Notes: generated by a model not told the origin, from the letters alone. A stretch of 64,000 bases of DNA from Bifidobacterium miconis (GCF_019331735.1 NZ_JAHBBH010000011.1:23275-87274), one strand, 5' to 3'; shown: positions 51,850 through 61,500, numbered from the stretch's first letter. Numbers and translations: made by a program.

Positions 51850-54102
51850 TCATGCGGATACGTGGCTGACCGGATCGCCGCCACCCCACCGGCGCTTCAT
51901 GGCTTGGAAGATCTCGTCGTCGGACTCGTGGTTTTCCATGTTGAGCACCACGATCACGTTCCTCCACTGCGGCGCGTAGCAGAACTCGTGCTTCCAACCG
52001 TAGTAGTGCGGGCCGTCTCCGCGATTGCGCAGATACGACATAAGCGCGGCCATGACCTGACCGGAGAATTTCACGTCCGCAAGGCAATCGTTCGCCCAGA
52101 ATCCCTGCCACACGTCGTGCTCGCGGGCGCGCATCGCCGCATCCGCCGCAAGAAAATGCTCGCGGGCGAGACCGGCATGGTAGAACGAGTGCTTGAAATC
52201 GTTGGCAAGTGCTTCCTTGACGGCGGTGCACGCCAGCGACGTGCCGCGCGCGCAGTCGCGATAGATCACGGCCTGCAAGCCGACCGTATCGCGGATCAGC
52301 CGAGCGGCGTGCAGGCCGGTCGCATCGTCGGCATCCTCCGTGCAGCCGATGCCGGTCGTCGCGCCTGCGGCCATCAACCCGTCGCTGCCGACCGTGGTAT
52401 CGCACCGATCATCGTCCGTCGCGCCAAACGCGGTACCGAACTCTAAGTCCAGCGCCGTGCGCTCGCAATTCGCGGCCAACAGGGCGTACCGCCGCGACGC
52501 CGCGTCGCACAGACGCTGCACGAAGTCGAGCTGCTCGGCGAACGGACCGTCATGCAGCCACTTGAGATCGTTCTCCTCGCCGCGATCGCCGGACAGGTAA
52601 TGCGTGGCGATCATGCGCGGCGCATACGTGAACAACTGTTCGCCGCACTTCTGGTCCCACTCCGGGCCATAGCTCGCGGCCGCGGCCCAGTACCCGCGGA
52701 ACAGCCGCGCCACGGCGCTCGCGTACGCATCGCCTCCGTAGTAGCGGCGTGCGTAGTCCAACAGCAGCGTGTCGACGGCGGACCGGATGCCGCCGTCCGC
52801 CCCGCCGATCCGCCCGTCGCGCCACATGCGCGCGATCAGGTCGAGGAAGAACACGTGCGGCTTGACATTGGAGCAGTTGACGACCCACAGCGAGTCGCCG
52901 CCGCGTTCCAGCACGGTGTCAAGCTCGCGCGCGATGTCGTCCGGGGACTCGGGCATCTGCGTGATGTGGTTCGCGGCCTGCAGGTCGAAGAACGAGGCGT
53001 GATAGTAGATGCCGTTCGCGCCCGTGTCGCCGGTCGGCGGCATGGCCGGCGTGCGCGGGTCCCAGTTGCCGCTGCGACGCACCTGCATACGCCCGTATCC
53101 ATTGTCGGCCCAGATCTTGATCACGTCGTCGGGCAGGTCGAGCAGCCCCTTGCGGTACAGATCGAGCGATTCGGCGTACAGGTACGCGCTGACCGGCGCG
53201 TGCGGATCGGCTTCGCGGATCAGCCGGTACTCGTCACGCATCGCCTCGGACAGCACACGACCGCGATCCTCGTCGGTCGCGTGCCGCGGATCGTCCACCC
53301 AGAACGGGCCGTCGCAGTTGCCGCGTAGCCCAAGCGTCCACACCACTTTCGCGCCGCGCAACCGTTCGATCGACTCGCGCCACAGCGCCTCGTAGCGCTC
53401 GCGGTCCTCAGGCCAGCGGGGCCTCTCGCCCGGATACGCCTCGGCGAACAGGCGCGCGCCCAGCGGCGTCGCGTGATGCTGGTTCACGTACAGGCCCATG
53501 TCGCGCGCCAGATCCCAGTGCGGGGCCATGTTCTGCCCGGACCCGGGAATGACAAGGTTGCCACCGGCGCGCAGCAGGGTCTCGAAAATCATGCGCCACG
53601 TGCGTTCGTTGTCATTGTCGATGTTCCATGCGGCGACCAATACCTCGTCGTTGACGAACCAGCCGCGGTAGCGCACGGCTGCCGGCTTCGAAACAAGCGT
53701 CGCGTCGTCGGCGAGCTCCAGCCGAGCGCGGCGCGCTGGCCGTTGGTCGTTCCAGAACCAGAAGTCCTCGAATCCGAGCCACTCGCGGCTGATCGTGTAC
53801 AGGCCGTAGACGCAGCCGAGATCGTCAGCGCCGGCGACGACGATCCGGTTCGCGGGAACGTCGATCGTGACGCGGTACTGCTCGGCCGGCATCGTGCGAT
53901 CGATGCGCACGACGATGTCCGCGGCGGGACGGTCGGGCGATTGCGGTTCGTCGCACGAACCGAACACGTACGCGATGTCGCGTCGCACCGCGTCGGCCGC
54001 GGCCGCGACGGCGGGGGAGAAGCCGCGGTTGCGGCCGACCGGCCCGCCGTCGGACGTCGGTACGGGCAGAATCTTGGTATTCGCGGTGATGATGACGCTC
54101 AT
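51850..54102 (-). CDS. GH115-family glycosidase (alpha-glucuronidase type), copy 1
   Basis: A protein of 750 aa. The GH115 pattern is clear: LGCVYGLYTISREWLGFEDFWFWND, VRYRGWFVNDEVLVAAWNIDND, MIFETLLRAGGNLVIPGSGQN, KVVWTLGLRGNCDGPFW, DDVIKIWADNGYGRMQVRR and GIYYHASFFDLQAANHITQMP. GH115 enzymes remove 4-O-methyl-glucuronic acid from xylan side chains. There is no signal peptide, so the substrate is probably an imported oligosaccharide. The ATG at 54102 has AAAGGAACG upstream. It is middle gene of the leftward unit, 51 bp before the esterase. It differs from the second copy at WTLGLRGNCD versus WNVGFRGQGD. Confidence 0.85.
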   Translation of the reverse strand: MSVIITANTKILPVPTSDGGPVGRNRGFSPAVAAAADAVRRDIAYVFGSCDEPQSPDRPAADIVVRIDRTMPAEQYRVTIDVPANRIVVAGADDLGCVYGLYTISREWLGFEDFWFWNDQRPARRARLELADDATLVSKPAAVRYRGWFVNDEVLVAAWNIDNDNERTWRMIFETLLRAGGNLVIPGSGQNMAPHWDLARDMGLYVNQHHATPLGARLFAEAYPGERPRWPEDRERYEALWRESIERLRGAKVVWTLGLRGNCDGPFWVDDPRHATDEDRGRVLSEAMRDEYRLIREADPHAPVSAYLYAESLDLYRKGLLDLPDDVIKIWADNGYGRMQVRRSGNWDPRTPAMPPTGDTGANGIYYHASFFDLQAANHITQMPESPDDIARELDTVLERGGDSLWVVNCSNVKPHVFFLDLIARMWRDGRIGGADGGIRSAVDTLLLDYARRYYGGDAYASAVARLFRGYWAAAASYGPEWDQKCGEQLFTYAPRMIATHYLSGDRGEENDLKWLHDGPFAEQLDFVQRLCDAASRRYALLAANCERTALDLEFGTAFGATDDDRCDTTVGSDGLMAAGATTGIGCTEDADDATGLHAARLIRDTVGLQAVIYRDCARGTSLACTAVKEALANDFKHSFYHAGLAREHFLAADAAMRAREHDVWQGFWANDCLADVKFSGQVMAALMSYLRNRGDGPHYYGWKHEFCYAPQWRNVIVVLNMENHESDDEIFQAMKRRWGGGDPVSHVSA

Positions 54103-54268
54103 GATGACTGACGTTCCTTTCGGGTGATGATGCTCGGATAACCGCCGGCGTGCGTGCCAGCGAACCGAACATGAGCCGTCGTCCGTCCCGGAGGTCGTCG
54201 GGACGGACGACGGCACGCTGATTGGTTGCGGTGCGGCGGATTGATCGCGGCACCGTCGCGGGCCGGCG

Positions 54269-55846
54269 CTACTTGATCGCGCGGTCGTACGCCTGCTGCC
54301 ACAGGGCCACGGCCTTGTCGAGACCGGCGGTGTGCAGCTTGTTCACGTACTCGTCCCAGCCTTGGTCGACGCCGCCGTTGACGATCCAGTCGGCGAGCTG
54401 TGGCACGGCGTACGTGAAGATCGGGGTCATGTAGTTGGTGGCCTCGTTGGCCTCGTCCGTGGTCAGGCGCGTCCAGATCGGAATCACATCCTTGTCCCAG
54501 TCGATGTGCTTATAGTCCTCGGTGTACGCCTTGTCCACGCCGAGCAGGCCGTCGCTCTTCTGATCGCCCTTGATGGTCATGTCGTCGCGGATCGCGTACA
54601 CGCCGCCGGAGCCGAGCGACAGGTCGACCGACACGTCGGCGTAGCGCTTCGGGCTGACCGTGTACGTGTGATCGCCGTCGTCGGACACGTATTCGGGGAT
54701 GGAACCGTATTTGGTGATCACCGACATCTTCTCGGAGTACAGCGCGTCGACGATCTTGTAGATCGCGTCCTTGTTCGGCGCGTCCGCGGCGACCGACAGC
54801 TTGCCGCCGAAGTAGCGCGCGGCGTCGCGGCCGGCGTCCCACGTCACGTCGTCGGCGCTGGTGCCGGGCGCGACGGGCGCGGCGAGACCGATGTATTGGC
54901 TCTTGAGCGTGTCGCCGAAGTCGGACTGCCACCAGCCGAACGTGGCGCCGACCTTGGCCGTGCTGCCTTCGCCGGCGCGCTGCGTGTTGTACGCGGACGA
55001 GTCCTGCGTGAGCGCGTCCTTGGGCATCAGGCCCTTCTCGACCAGTTCGTGCAGCATGCCGACCACGGTTTTCATGTTGTCGGTGTCGAGGACGTTGCCG
55101 ACCTTGCCCTGCTTGGCGTAGAAGCCGCCCGCGCCCGACGTGGTGGCCACCTGCGTGGTGAGGCCGGTGGAGTTGAGAAACAGGAACGGGCTGTACCAGC
55201 CGATGCCGTTGGTGTCGAGCTTGCCCACGGTGAACGGGATTTCGTCGGCCTTGCCGTTGCCGTTCGGATCCTTGGTCTTGAACGCTTCAAGCACGTTGAC
55301 GAACTCGTCCCACGTGCGCGGCACCGGCAGCCCGAGCTTGTCGAGCCACTGCTTGTTGATCATCAGGTGGCTGGTGGAGGTGGCGTAGTCCTTGCCGTTG
55401 TCGGCCGGCAGCGCGTAGATGTGGCCCTGGTCGTCGGTGGCGAGATGCTTCATGGCCTTGTCCTTGAGCGCCGACTTGAGATTGGGCATCTGATCGAGAT
55501 GCTGCGCAAGATCGTCGAACACGGCCTGATTGCGCGTGGTGTCGTCGATGCTGAACAGGTTGAGCGTGATGTCGGGGATTTCGCCGGCGGCGAGCATGGC
55601 GTTCTTCTTCTGCGAGGCGTCGCGGCTCACCTCCCATTTGATGGTGCAGTCGCAGGCCGCTTCGAGCGGTTTGGTCAGGCCGAGCTTGGAGATGTCGGCC
55701 GTGGTGGCCGACTGGACGCTGAAGATCGTGACGAGCGGCTTGCCGTTCGCGTCGGTGGCGGCGTTGCCGTTGCCGCAGCCGGCCAGCGCGGTGAGCGCCG
55801 CTATGGTTGCGGCCGTGGCCGTGATGATGCGCTTGTTCGCAGACAT
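54269..55846 (-). CDS. ABC sugar-transporter solute-binding lipoprotein, copy 1
   Basis: A 525-aa protein. A lipoprotein signal (MSANKRIITATAATIAALTALAGC, lipobox LAGC) anchors it outside the membrane. The mature part belongs to the long family-1 solute-binding proteins: PLVTIFSVQSATTADISKLGLTKPLEAACDC, EIPDITLNLFSIDDTTRNQAVFDDLAQHLDQMPNLKSAL, YALPADNGKDYATSTSHLMINKQWLDKLGLPVPRTWDEFVNVLEAFKTKDPNGNGK. It resembles the LplA/YtcQ subgroup. No permease genes of its own are beside it. GAAGGAGTATCC precedes the ATG at 55846. It is the first gene of the leftward unit, behind tandem operators at 55949-55977. Confidence 0.9.
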   Translation of the reverse strand: MSANKRIITATAATIAALTALAGCGNGNAATDANGKPLVTIFSVQSATTADISKLGLTKPLEAACDCTIKWEVSRDASQKKNAMLAAGEIPDITLNLFSIDDTTRNQAVFDDLAQHLDQMPNLKSALKDKAMKHLATDDQGHIYALPADNGKDYATSTSHLMINKQWLDKLGLPVPRTWDEFVNVLEAFKTKDPNGNGKADEIPFTVGKLDTNGIGWYSPFLFLNSTGLTTQVATTSGAGGFYAKQGKVGNVLDTDNMKTVVGMLHELVEKGLMPKDALTQDSSAYNTQRAGEGSTAKVGATFGWWQSDFGDTLKSQYIGLAAPVAPGTSADDVTWDAGRDAARYFGGKLSVAADAPNKDAIYKIVDALYSEKMSVITKYGSIPEYVSDDGDHTYTVSPKRYADVSVDLSLGSGGVYAIRDDMTIKGDQKSDGLLGVDKAYTEDYKHIDWDKDVIPIWTRLTTDEANEATNYMTPIFTYAVPQLADWIVNGGVDQGWDEYVNKLHTAGLDKAVALWQQAYDRAIK

Positions 55847-55948
55847 TGGATACTCCTTCGTTTCCCTGTACGTTCCGCGTTCGGCGGATTGCTCCGCCGG
55901 CCACCCGTGACTGCACTGACTACGAGTGGTTTGTTCTGCCTTACTTAT

Positions 55949-55977
55949 GAAATACGTATCTTGAAATACGTATTTCA
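55949..55977 (-). promoter_or_regulatory. Tandem LacI-type operators of the leftward unit
   Basis: Two ATACGTAT cores (55952-55959 and 55966-55973) lie 14 bp apart centre to centre. The second lies in a perfect 16-bp palindrome TGAAATACGTATTTCA (55962-55977). A leftward TTGACC (-35-like, 55990-55985) lies just upstream, so the operators cover the promoter. Confidence 0.8.
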
Positions 55978-56254
55978 TACTGTAGGTCAACGATTCGCGA
56001 AACGCAAGCCGGCGACACGCGCGGCTCGGGGCGCGAGGCCGGGCCGCAGTATGCGAGTCAGGCGACTTAGTGGCTGGCGGTTTGGCGACTTGACGGCTGG
56101 CGGCTGGCGGTTTGGATGGCCGCGGCGGACGGCCGCCGTTCCGTCGTCTGCACGGCGAGGCAAGTCCTCTTCGCCAGGACGGCGGGATGCTGCTCATCCG
56201 AACATGTCCGTCCGCGCGTTGCGGGAGCGGGGTTCTGCACGGCGGCGTACGCTG

Positions 56255-56268
56255 GGCATACGTATGCC
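56255..56268. promoter_or_regulatory. Single operator before the LacI gene (autoregulation)
   Basis: GGCATACGTATGCC is a perfect 14-bp palindrome around the same ATACGTAT core found at the other promoters of the locus. It lies 91 bp before the regulator start. The remaining DNA between 55978 and 56358 holds short CTGGCGGTTTGG repeats near 56073-56115 and no gene. Confidence 0.65.
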
Positions 56269-56358
56269 GTCGTATATGACAGGGACGGTCGCGCGACGGT
56301 TGTCCGCATGACGTTCGGATGCGCGGCGGCGATCGTGGGCTAGACAGGGGGTACCAGC

Positions 56359-57438
56359 ATGGCGAAAGGCAACGAGGCGCGCAGACGCCCCACCAGCAAG
56401 GACGTGGCGGCGCTCGCCGGTGTGGCGCAAAGCACCGTCTCCCACGTCATCAACGGCAACTATCCGGTCTCCGACGCGGTTCGGCGGCAGGTGATCGACG
56501 CGATGGAGCGGCTCGACTACCATCCCAACGCCAGTGCGCGCACGCTGCGCACCTCCCGCACGCGCACCATCGCGCTGCTTGAGAACATGGACGAGAACAC
56601 CGCCGGCTACGACGTGCTGCCGTACCTGTCCGGCATCATCCGGCGCGCGCGCGAACATGACTACGACGTCATCGTCAACACGCTCGCCGACGACGACAAC
56701 GCGCTCGACCGGCTTTCGCAGCGCATGATCTGCGACGGATTCGTCATCATGGACGTCGTCGAGCATGATCCGCGCGTCGAACGCGCCGCGCAGCTCGCCG
56801 TGCCCGCCGTGCTCGTCGGCAACGCAGCCGTTCCGGGCGCGGGCCGGATACCGGACTGCGTGTACTACGACTACGATGCGGCCATGGCCGACATCGCGCG
56901 CGAGGCGGCCGGCTGCGGCTGCGACACGCTGGTCATGGTGCGCGACAAGCCGGACGACGGCCGGTCGCTGCCGCTGGTCGAACGGACGATGTACGCGAGC
57001 GGCCGGCGCGAGGCGGAACGGCTGGGGCTGCGGGTCGAGCTGATCGTGCCGACTGCCGAGGGGGAGGACGGTGTCGCGGCCGTCGGCGGCGAACTGGCCG
57101 CCGCGATTGCGGGACGGCGCGCGGTGATCGCCATGCGCGGCGTTGATCTGGGCGATATGGTGCGGCGGTGGTGCGTGGCGCATGATATCAGGCCCGGTTC
57201 TGACGCGGCGATCGTTGCGATCGGGCCGGTCGCCGCGCAAGGTCGGTATCCGGAGCTGTCGTATCTGTCGACGCGGCCCAACGCCGTGGTGTCGACCGCG
57301 GTAGACCTGCTGGTCGCGCGCATTGACGGCGACGCGTCGCCGACCGTCGTGCGTGCCATAGCTCCCGAACGCATCATCCACCGCGGCACGACGCTGCCGA
57401 TGATGGCCGCTGATGCTGATGCTGATGCGGGCGCGTAG
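56359..57438 (+). CDS. LacI-family transcriptional regulator of the hemicellulose locus
   Basis: A protein of 359 aa. The N-terminal HTH and hinge are canonical: TSKDVAALAGVAQSTVSHVINGNYPVSDAVRRQVIDAMERLDYHPNASARTLRTSRTRTIAL. The periplasmic-binding-like effector domain follows (about 70-345), ending RAIAPERIIHRGTTLP. It sits between the two divergent transport/hydrolase units and is the obvious reader of the ATACGTAT palindromes. It probably represses in the absence of a sugar derived from glucuronoxylan. A possible operator at 56255-56268 indicates autoregulation. The ATG at 56359 is used; GGGGGTACCAGC is just upstream. Confidence 0.93.
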   Translation: MAKGNEARRRPTSKDVAALAGVAQSTVSHVINGNYPVSDAVRRQVIDAMERLDYHPNASARTLRTSRTRTIALLENMDENTAGYDVLPYLSGIIRRAREHDYDVIVNTLADDDNALDRLSQRMICDGFVIMDVVEHDPRVERAAQLAVPAVLVGNAAVPGAGRIPDCVYYDYDAAMADIAREAAGCGCDTLVMVRDKPDDGRSLPLVERTMYASGRREAERLGLRVELIVPTAEGEDGVAAVGGELAAAIAGRRAVIAMRGVDLGDMVRRWCVAHDIRPGSDAAIVAIGPVAAQGRYPELSYLSTRPNAVVSTAVDLLVARIDGDASPTVVRAIAPERIIHRGTTLPMMAADADADAGA

Positions 57439-57456
57439 CGCGGTGATTCGGTTGGT

Positions 57457-57700
57457 TGTTCGGTGGTTCGCTGCGCTGGGAAGGTTCTCAACGGGGTGAA
57501 ACGCCGGAGGTCTGTTTGTGTTGCCTCGCTGGGGTGTCTGAGCGTGGTGATCTAGGAAGATGTTCGGTGGTTTGCTGCGCTGGGAGGGTGCTCAGTGAGG
57601 CAAAGTGCCGGAGGTCTGTTTGTGTTGCCTCGCTGGGGTGCCTGAGCGTGGTGATCTAGGAAGATGTTCGGTGGTTCGCTGCGCTGATGGGGTGCTTGTC
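57457..57700 (+). repeat. 104-bp tandem repeat, about 2.3 copies
   Basis: Units starting TGTTCGGTGG begin at 57457, 57561 and 57665, each exactly 104 bp apart. The second differs from the first at few positions, and the third is cut off after about 35 bp. They lie directly after the LacI stop and carry no frame of their own. Confidence 0.85.
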
Positions 57701-57775
57701 GGGGCGGATCGCCGAAGGTTCGGCCGATGTGCGCCGCTGGAACAAGCGGCAACACGCCGGAGCGTCGATGAATAT

Positions 57776-57791
57776 ATCGATACGTATCGAT
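57776..57791. promoter_or_regulatory. Single 16-bp operator upstream of the permease unit
   Basis: ATCGATACGTATCGAT is a perfect palindrome with the ATACGTAT core (57780-57787). Its centre is 95 bp before the nearer core of the tandem site at 57869-57902, a distance that could allow looping between bound repressors. Confidence 0.65.
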
Positions 57792-57868
57792 GGCGCAAGA
57801 ACGCATTTATCGATAACTCGATCATCGGATTGTGGATTGCCAAACCAGTTGCCGTTTGTTTCGTGCTA

Positions 57869-57902
57869 TAGTAAATACGTATCGATCGATACGTATTTAC
57901 TA
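57869..57902. promoter_or_regulatory. 34-bp perfect palindrome: tandem operators of the permease unit
   Basis: The whole 34 bp reads the same on both strands and contains two ATACGTAT cores (57875-57882 and 57889-57896), again 14 bp apart. TATAGT (57867-57872) overlaps its left edge as a probable -10 box. Downstream, 57903-58131 is an untranslated leader with no other feature. Confidence 0.85.
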
Positions 57903-58131
57903 GGTGGGCCGGTGAACGGCCGCCAAGCGAATGCGCTACCGGTCAGCAACGAAGCAATGCATCCGCGAACCGTCCGATGACGGGCGGCGCAGCGGACGGA
58001 ACGAAGCAACGCACGGCAAAGGCTGCCGCGAAGAAAGGAACGACGGTGTTGTCAACCATCATGCGCAGGTCGATGACCTCGCGAACCACAAGCGGGCCCA
58101 AGCCGTCCGCAGCCAGCGAAAGGAGCGCGGC

Positions 58132-59064
58132 ATGAGCTACGCAGCCGAATTCGCCACGCTGGTCAAGTCCAGCGGCAAAGGCAAGGACAAGCCGAAGGAC
58201 ACCAAACCGGCGCTGGGCTTCCTCGCGCCGTGGATCGTCGGTGCGTTCTTCCTCACGTTCATCCCGATGATCGTCTCCCTGTACCTGTCCCTGACCAAAT
58301 ACAACATGCTCACCTCGCCGAGGTTCGTGGGATTCCAGAACTACGCGACGCTCATGCAGGACCAGCGCTACCTCAAGTCGCTCGGCGTCACGTTCAGCTA
58401 CGTGATCATCTCCGTGCCGCTGCAGCTCATCGCCGCGCTCGCCCTCGCCGTCGTGCTCGACCACGGCATGCGGGGCCTCGCGTTCTACCGTTCCGCGTTC
58501 TACCTGCCGTCCATGCTCGGCAGCTCGGTCGCCATCGCGGTGCTGTGGAAGATGGTCTTCGGCTCCGACGGCCTGTTCAACCAGGCGCTCGGCCTGCTCG
58601 GCATGGACGTCACCCAGTCGTGGATCGCCAACCCGGACACCGCGAACTACACGCTCATGGCGCTGCACGTCTGGCAGTTCGGCTCGCCGATGGTGATCTT
58701 CCTCGCCGGCCTGCGACAGATCCCCAAGGAACTGTACGAGGCGGCCAGCGTCGACGGCGCCGGCAAGTGGCGGCAGTTCCTGTCGATCACGCTGCCGATG
58801 CTCTCGCCGATCATCTTCTTCAACCTGGTGATGTCGATCATCAACAGCTTCCAGACGTTCACGCAGGCGTTCGTCGTCTCCGGCGGCACCGGCGGCCCCA
58901 ACGACTCCACGCTGTTCTACACGCTCTACCTGTACATGCAGGGCTTCGGCTCGATGAAGATGGGCTACGCCGCCGCGATGGCGTGGATCCTCGTCGTGAT
59001 CGTCGCCGTGCTGACCGTAATCAACTTCGCCGTTTCCAAGTACTGGGTGCATTACGATGACTGA
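58132..59064 (+). CDS. ABC sugar-transporter permease 1
   Basis: The 310-aa inner-membrane permease has six predicted helices. It begins with a Lys-rich cytoplasmic stretch, then FLAPWIVGAFFLTFIPMIVSLYLSL. The MalF/UgpA-type EAA loop EAASVDGAGKWRQFLSITLPMLSP near residue 203-226 contacts the ATPase. The ATG at 58132 follows AAAGGAGCG. It overlaps the second permease by 8 bp. The transport ATPase is absent from the window, as is common when a shared MsiK-type ATPase serves many sugar ABC systems. Confidence 0.93.
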   Translation: MSYAAEFATLVKSSGKGKDKPKDTKPALGFLAPWIVGAFFLTFIPMIVSLYLSLTKYNMLTSPRFVGFQNYATLMQDQRYLKSLGVTFSYVIISVPLQLIAALALAVVLDHGMRGLAFYRSAFYLPSMLGSSVAIAVLWKMVFGSDGLFNQALGLLGMDVTQSWIANPDTANYTLMALHVWQFGSPMVIFLAGLRQIPKELYEAASVDGAGKWRQFLSITLPMLSPIIFFNLVMSIINSFQTFTQAFVVSGGTGGPNDSTLFYTLYLYMQGFGSMKMGYAAAMAWILVVIVAVLTVINFAVSKYWVHYDD

Positions 59065-60016
59065 CGCAACACTGAACCTCAAGGCCCCGGCCGCCAAGCG
59101 CGCGGCCGTGTCCGCCACAACCGCCCCCGCGTCCTCGTCGGGCGCGTCGGACGTGTCCATCCCCGAATACAAGGACCAGAACAAGGTCCGCAACATCGTC
59201 ATCCAGATCGTCAAGCAGCTCGTCGTGCTCGCCATCGCGCTCATCATGCTGTACCCGATCCTGTGGATGATCGCTAGCTCGCTGCGCAAGCCGAACGAGA
59301 TCTTCACCAACATGGGACTGTGGGTATCGCACCCGCAGTGGAAGAACTACGTCGACGGATGGTTCGGCCTGAGCCAGCCGTTCGGCCGCTACTTCCTCAA
59401 TTCGCTGCTGCTCGTCGCCTGCGCGATCGTCGGCAACGTGATCACCTGCTCGATGGCCGCGTACGCGTTCGCCCGGCTCAACTTCAAGGGCCGCCCGCTC
59501 ATGTTCGGCTTCATGCTGCTCATGCTCATGATCCCGATCCACGTGGTCATCATCCCGCAGTACATCATCTGGAACTCGTTGAGCATGATCAACACGTACA
59601 TCCCGCTCATCGTGCCCAAGTTCCTCGCCATGGACGGCTTCTTCACCTTCCTGTTCTACCAGTTCATCCGAGGACTCCCGCGCGACCTCGACGAGGCCGC
59701 CAAGATCGACGGCGCCGGCCACTGGCGCATCTACTGGCAGATCCTCATGCCGCTCATGAAGCCGGCCATCGGCACCACCGCCGTGTTCACGTTCATGTGG
59801 ACGTGGAACGACTTCTTCAGCCAGCTCATCTACCTGACCGACCCGAAGCTGTACACCGTGCCGATCGCCCTGCGCGCGTTCATCGACGCGACCAGCAAGT
59901 CCAGCTACGGCCCGATGTTCGCCATGTCCGTCCTGTCCATGATCCCGCTGTTCATCGTGTTCTGCTTCGGCCAGAAGTATCTGGTCGAAGGCATCGCCAC
60001 CACCGGCGGCAAGTGA
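59057..60016 (+). CDS. ABC sugar-transporter permease 2
   Basis: The 319-aa MalG/UgpE-type permease has six predicted helices and a long Ala/Ser-rich N-terminal extension of about 40 residues. The EAA loop is EAAKIDGAGHWRIYWQILMPLMKP near residue 213-236. Other typical stretches are NSLLLVACAIVGNVITCSMAAYAFARLNF and IPQYIIWNSLSMINTYIPLIVPKF. The start lies 8 bp inside permease 1, so translation is coupled. It pairs with permease 1 to form the membrane channel. Confidence 0.93.
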   Translation: MTDATLNLKAPAAKRAAVSATTAPASSSGASDVSIPEYKDQNKVRNIVIQIVKQLVVLAIALIMLYPILWMIASSLRKPNEIFTNMGLWVSHPQWKNYVDGWFGLSQPFGRYFLNSLLLVACAIVGNVITCSMAAYAFARLNFKGRPLMFGFMLLMLMIPIHVVIIPQYIIWNSLSMINTYIPLIVPKFLAMDGFFTFLFYQFIRGLPRDLDEAAKIDGAGHWRIYWQILMPLMKPAIGTTAVFTFMWTWNDFFSQLIYLTDPKLYTVPIALRAFIDATSKSSYGPMFAMSVLSMIPLFIVFCFGQKYLVEGIATTGGK

Positions 60017-60095
60017 CGCGGACGGAGCGTCACCCACCATCAACCAAGCACCAACAACCCAAGTTTTCGATAAGGAAATATCAAAGGAGATAACC

Positions 60096-61409
60096 ATGAA
60101 GTCCATGAAGAAGTGGATCGTCGCGGCCGCCGCCGTGTCCGCCGCCGCGCTCGCCCTGTCCGGCTGCGGCACCAAGGTCGGCGCCTCGGGCGGAGAAGTC
60201 AAGGCGTCCGACGGCGACGTGACCATCCGCATCGGCTACTGGGGCTCCGACAGCCGCGTCAAGCTCACCGAAGAGGTCATCAAGGGCTTCGAGGAGAAGC
60301 ATCCGAACATCAAGGTCGACATGACCTACAACGACTGGTCCGGCTACTGGGACAAGCTCGCCACCGACACTGCCGGCAAGAACGCCCCCGACGTCATGCA
60401 GATGGACGAGCTCTACCTCGCCTCCTACGCCTCGCAGGGCTCGCTCGTCGACCTCGACACCACGTCCGAATACCTCGACCTGAGCGGCATGGACGAATCC
60501 CTGCGCGACATGGGCAAGGTCGACGGCACGCAGTACGCCGCCCCCGTCTCCTCCACCGCGTTCGGCGTCGTACTCAACAACGACGTCATCAAGAGCCTCG
60601 GCCTGACCGCGCCCGACACGTCCAACTGGACCTGGGACGACCTCAAGGCGTTCGCCAAGCAGGTCGTCGACAAGTCCAACGGCGAAACCGTCGGCATCGC
60701 GCCGCTCAACAACGGCATGAGCCTGCAGCTGTGGGCCCGCCAGCACAACGAGAACCTGTTCAAGGACGGCAAGGTCGCGATCTCCGAGGACACGCTCGCC
60801 AGCTACCTGCAGATGGCCTACGACTGGACGCACGGCGACCAGATCGCGGGAACCCCCGACCATCAGGCCGAGCAGGCGTCCGGCACCACCGACCAAAGCG
60901 ACTTCGCCACCGGCAAGCAGGCCATGATCTTCACCCAGTCCACGCAGGTCTCCGTGTACGCGAAGGCCGCCGGCACCGACAACATGACCCTCGTGCCGCT
61001 GCCGAACGACGGCGAGAACGCCAAGTACGGCTACCTCAAGCCCGGCATGTACTGGGCGATCTCCTCGCAGTCCAAGCACCCGGCCGAAGCCGCCGAGCTC
61101 ATCGACTACCTGCTCAACGACGAGACGGCCGGCAAGACCATGAGCACCGACCGCGGCATCCCGTCCAACAACAAGATCCGCGAAGCGCTCGCCGACTCCG
61201 CGACCGGCACCGACAAGCAGGCGCTCGACTTCCCGTCCCAGATCCAGGACACGCTCGGCGAGGCCCCGTCCATCACGCCGAACGGCGCGTCCGACCTCGA
61301 CAAGATCATCGCCCGCTACAGCCAGAAGGTGATGTTCGGCGACCAGTCCTCGGCCGACGCCGCCAAGGCCATGATCAGCGAGCTGAACACCGCGATCGCC
61401 AGCGCCTGA
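60096..61409 (+). CDS. ABC sugar-transporter solute-binding lipoprotein, copy 2
   Basis: A 437-aa protein. The signal and lipobox are MKSMKKWIVAAAAVSAAALALSGC. The mature protein is a family-1 (MalE/UgpB-like) binding protein: VTIRIGYWGSDSRVKLTEEVIKGFEEKHPNIKVDMTYNDWSGYWDKLATDTAGKNAPDVMQMDE, then YAAPVSSTAFGVVLNNDVIKSLGL and NMTLVPLPNDGENAKYGYLKPGMYWAISSQSKHP. AAAGGAGATAACC precedes the ATG. It follows the two permeases with an 79-bp gap and is their most likely partner, unlike the unrelated longer binding protein at 54269-55846. Confidence 0.95.
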   Translation: MKSMKKWIVAAAAVSAAALALSGCGTKVGASGGEVKASDGDVTIRIGYWGSDSRVKLTEEVIKGFEEKHPNIKVDMTYNDWSGYWDKLATDTAGKNAPDVMQMDELYLASYASQGSLVDLDTTSEYLDLSGMDESLRDMGKVDGTQYAAPVSSTAFGVVLNNDVIKSLGLTAPDTSNWTWDDLKAFAKQVVDKSNGETVGIAPLNNGMSLQLWARQHNENLFKDGKVAISEDTLASYLQMAYDWTHGDQIAGTPDHQAEQASGTTDQSDFATGKQAMIFTQSTQVSVYAKAAGTDNMTLVPLPNDGENAKYGYLKPGMYWAISSQSKHPAEAAELIDYLLNDETAGKTMSTDRGIPSNNKIREALADSATGTDKQALDFPSQIQDTLGEAPSITPNGASDLDKIIARYSQKVMFGDQSSADAAKAMISELNTAIASA

Positions 61410-61500
61410 TCCGACGCCCGTCGGCGGTCCGATGACGTTGGTTCGCGTGCCCGGCCGGCCTGTGACCGGTCGCGCGAACCAGCGATGATCCCGACGCGAC

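Noticed and set aside
55949..57902. ATACGTAT palindromes as simple AT-rich promoter sequence
   Set aside because: They are perfect or near-perfect dyads of 14-34 bp in a high-GC genome, confined in what I saw to this locus and in front of each unit, so operators are the better reading.
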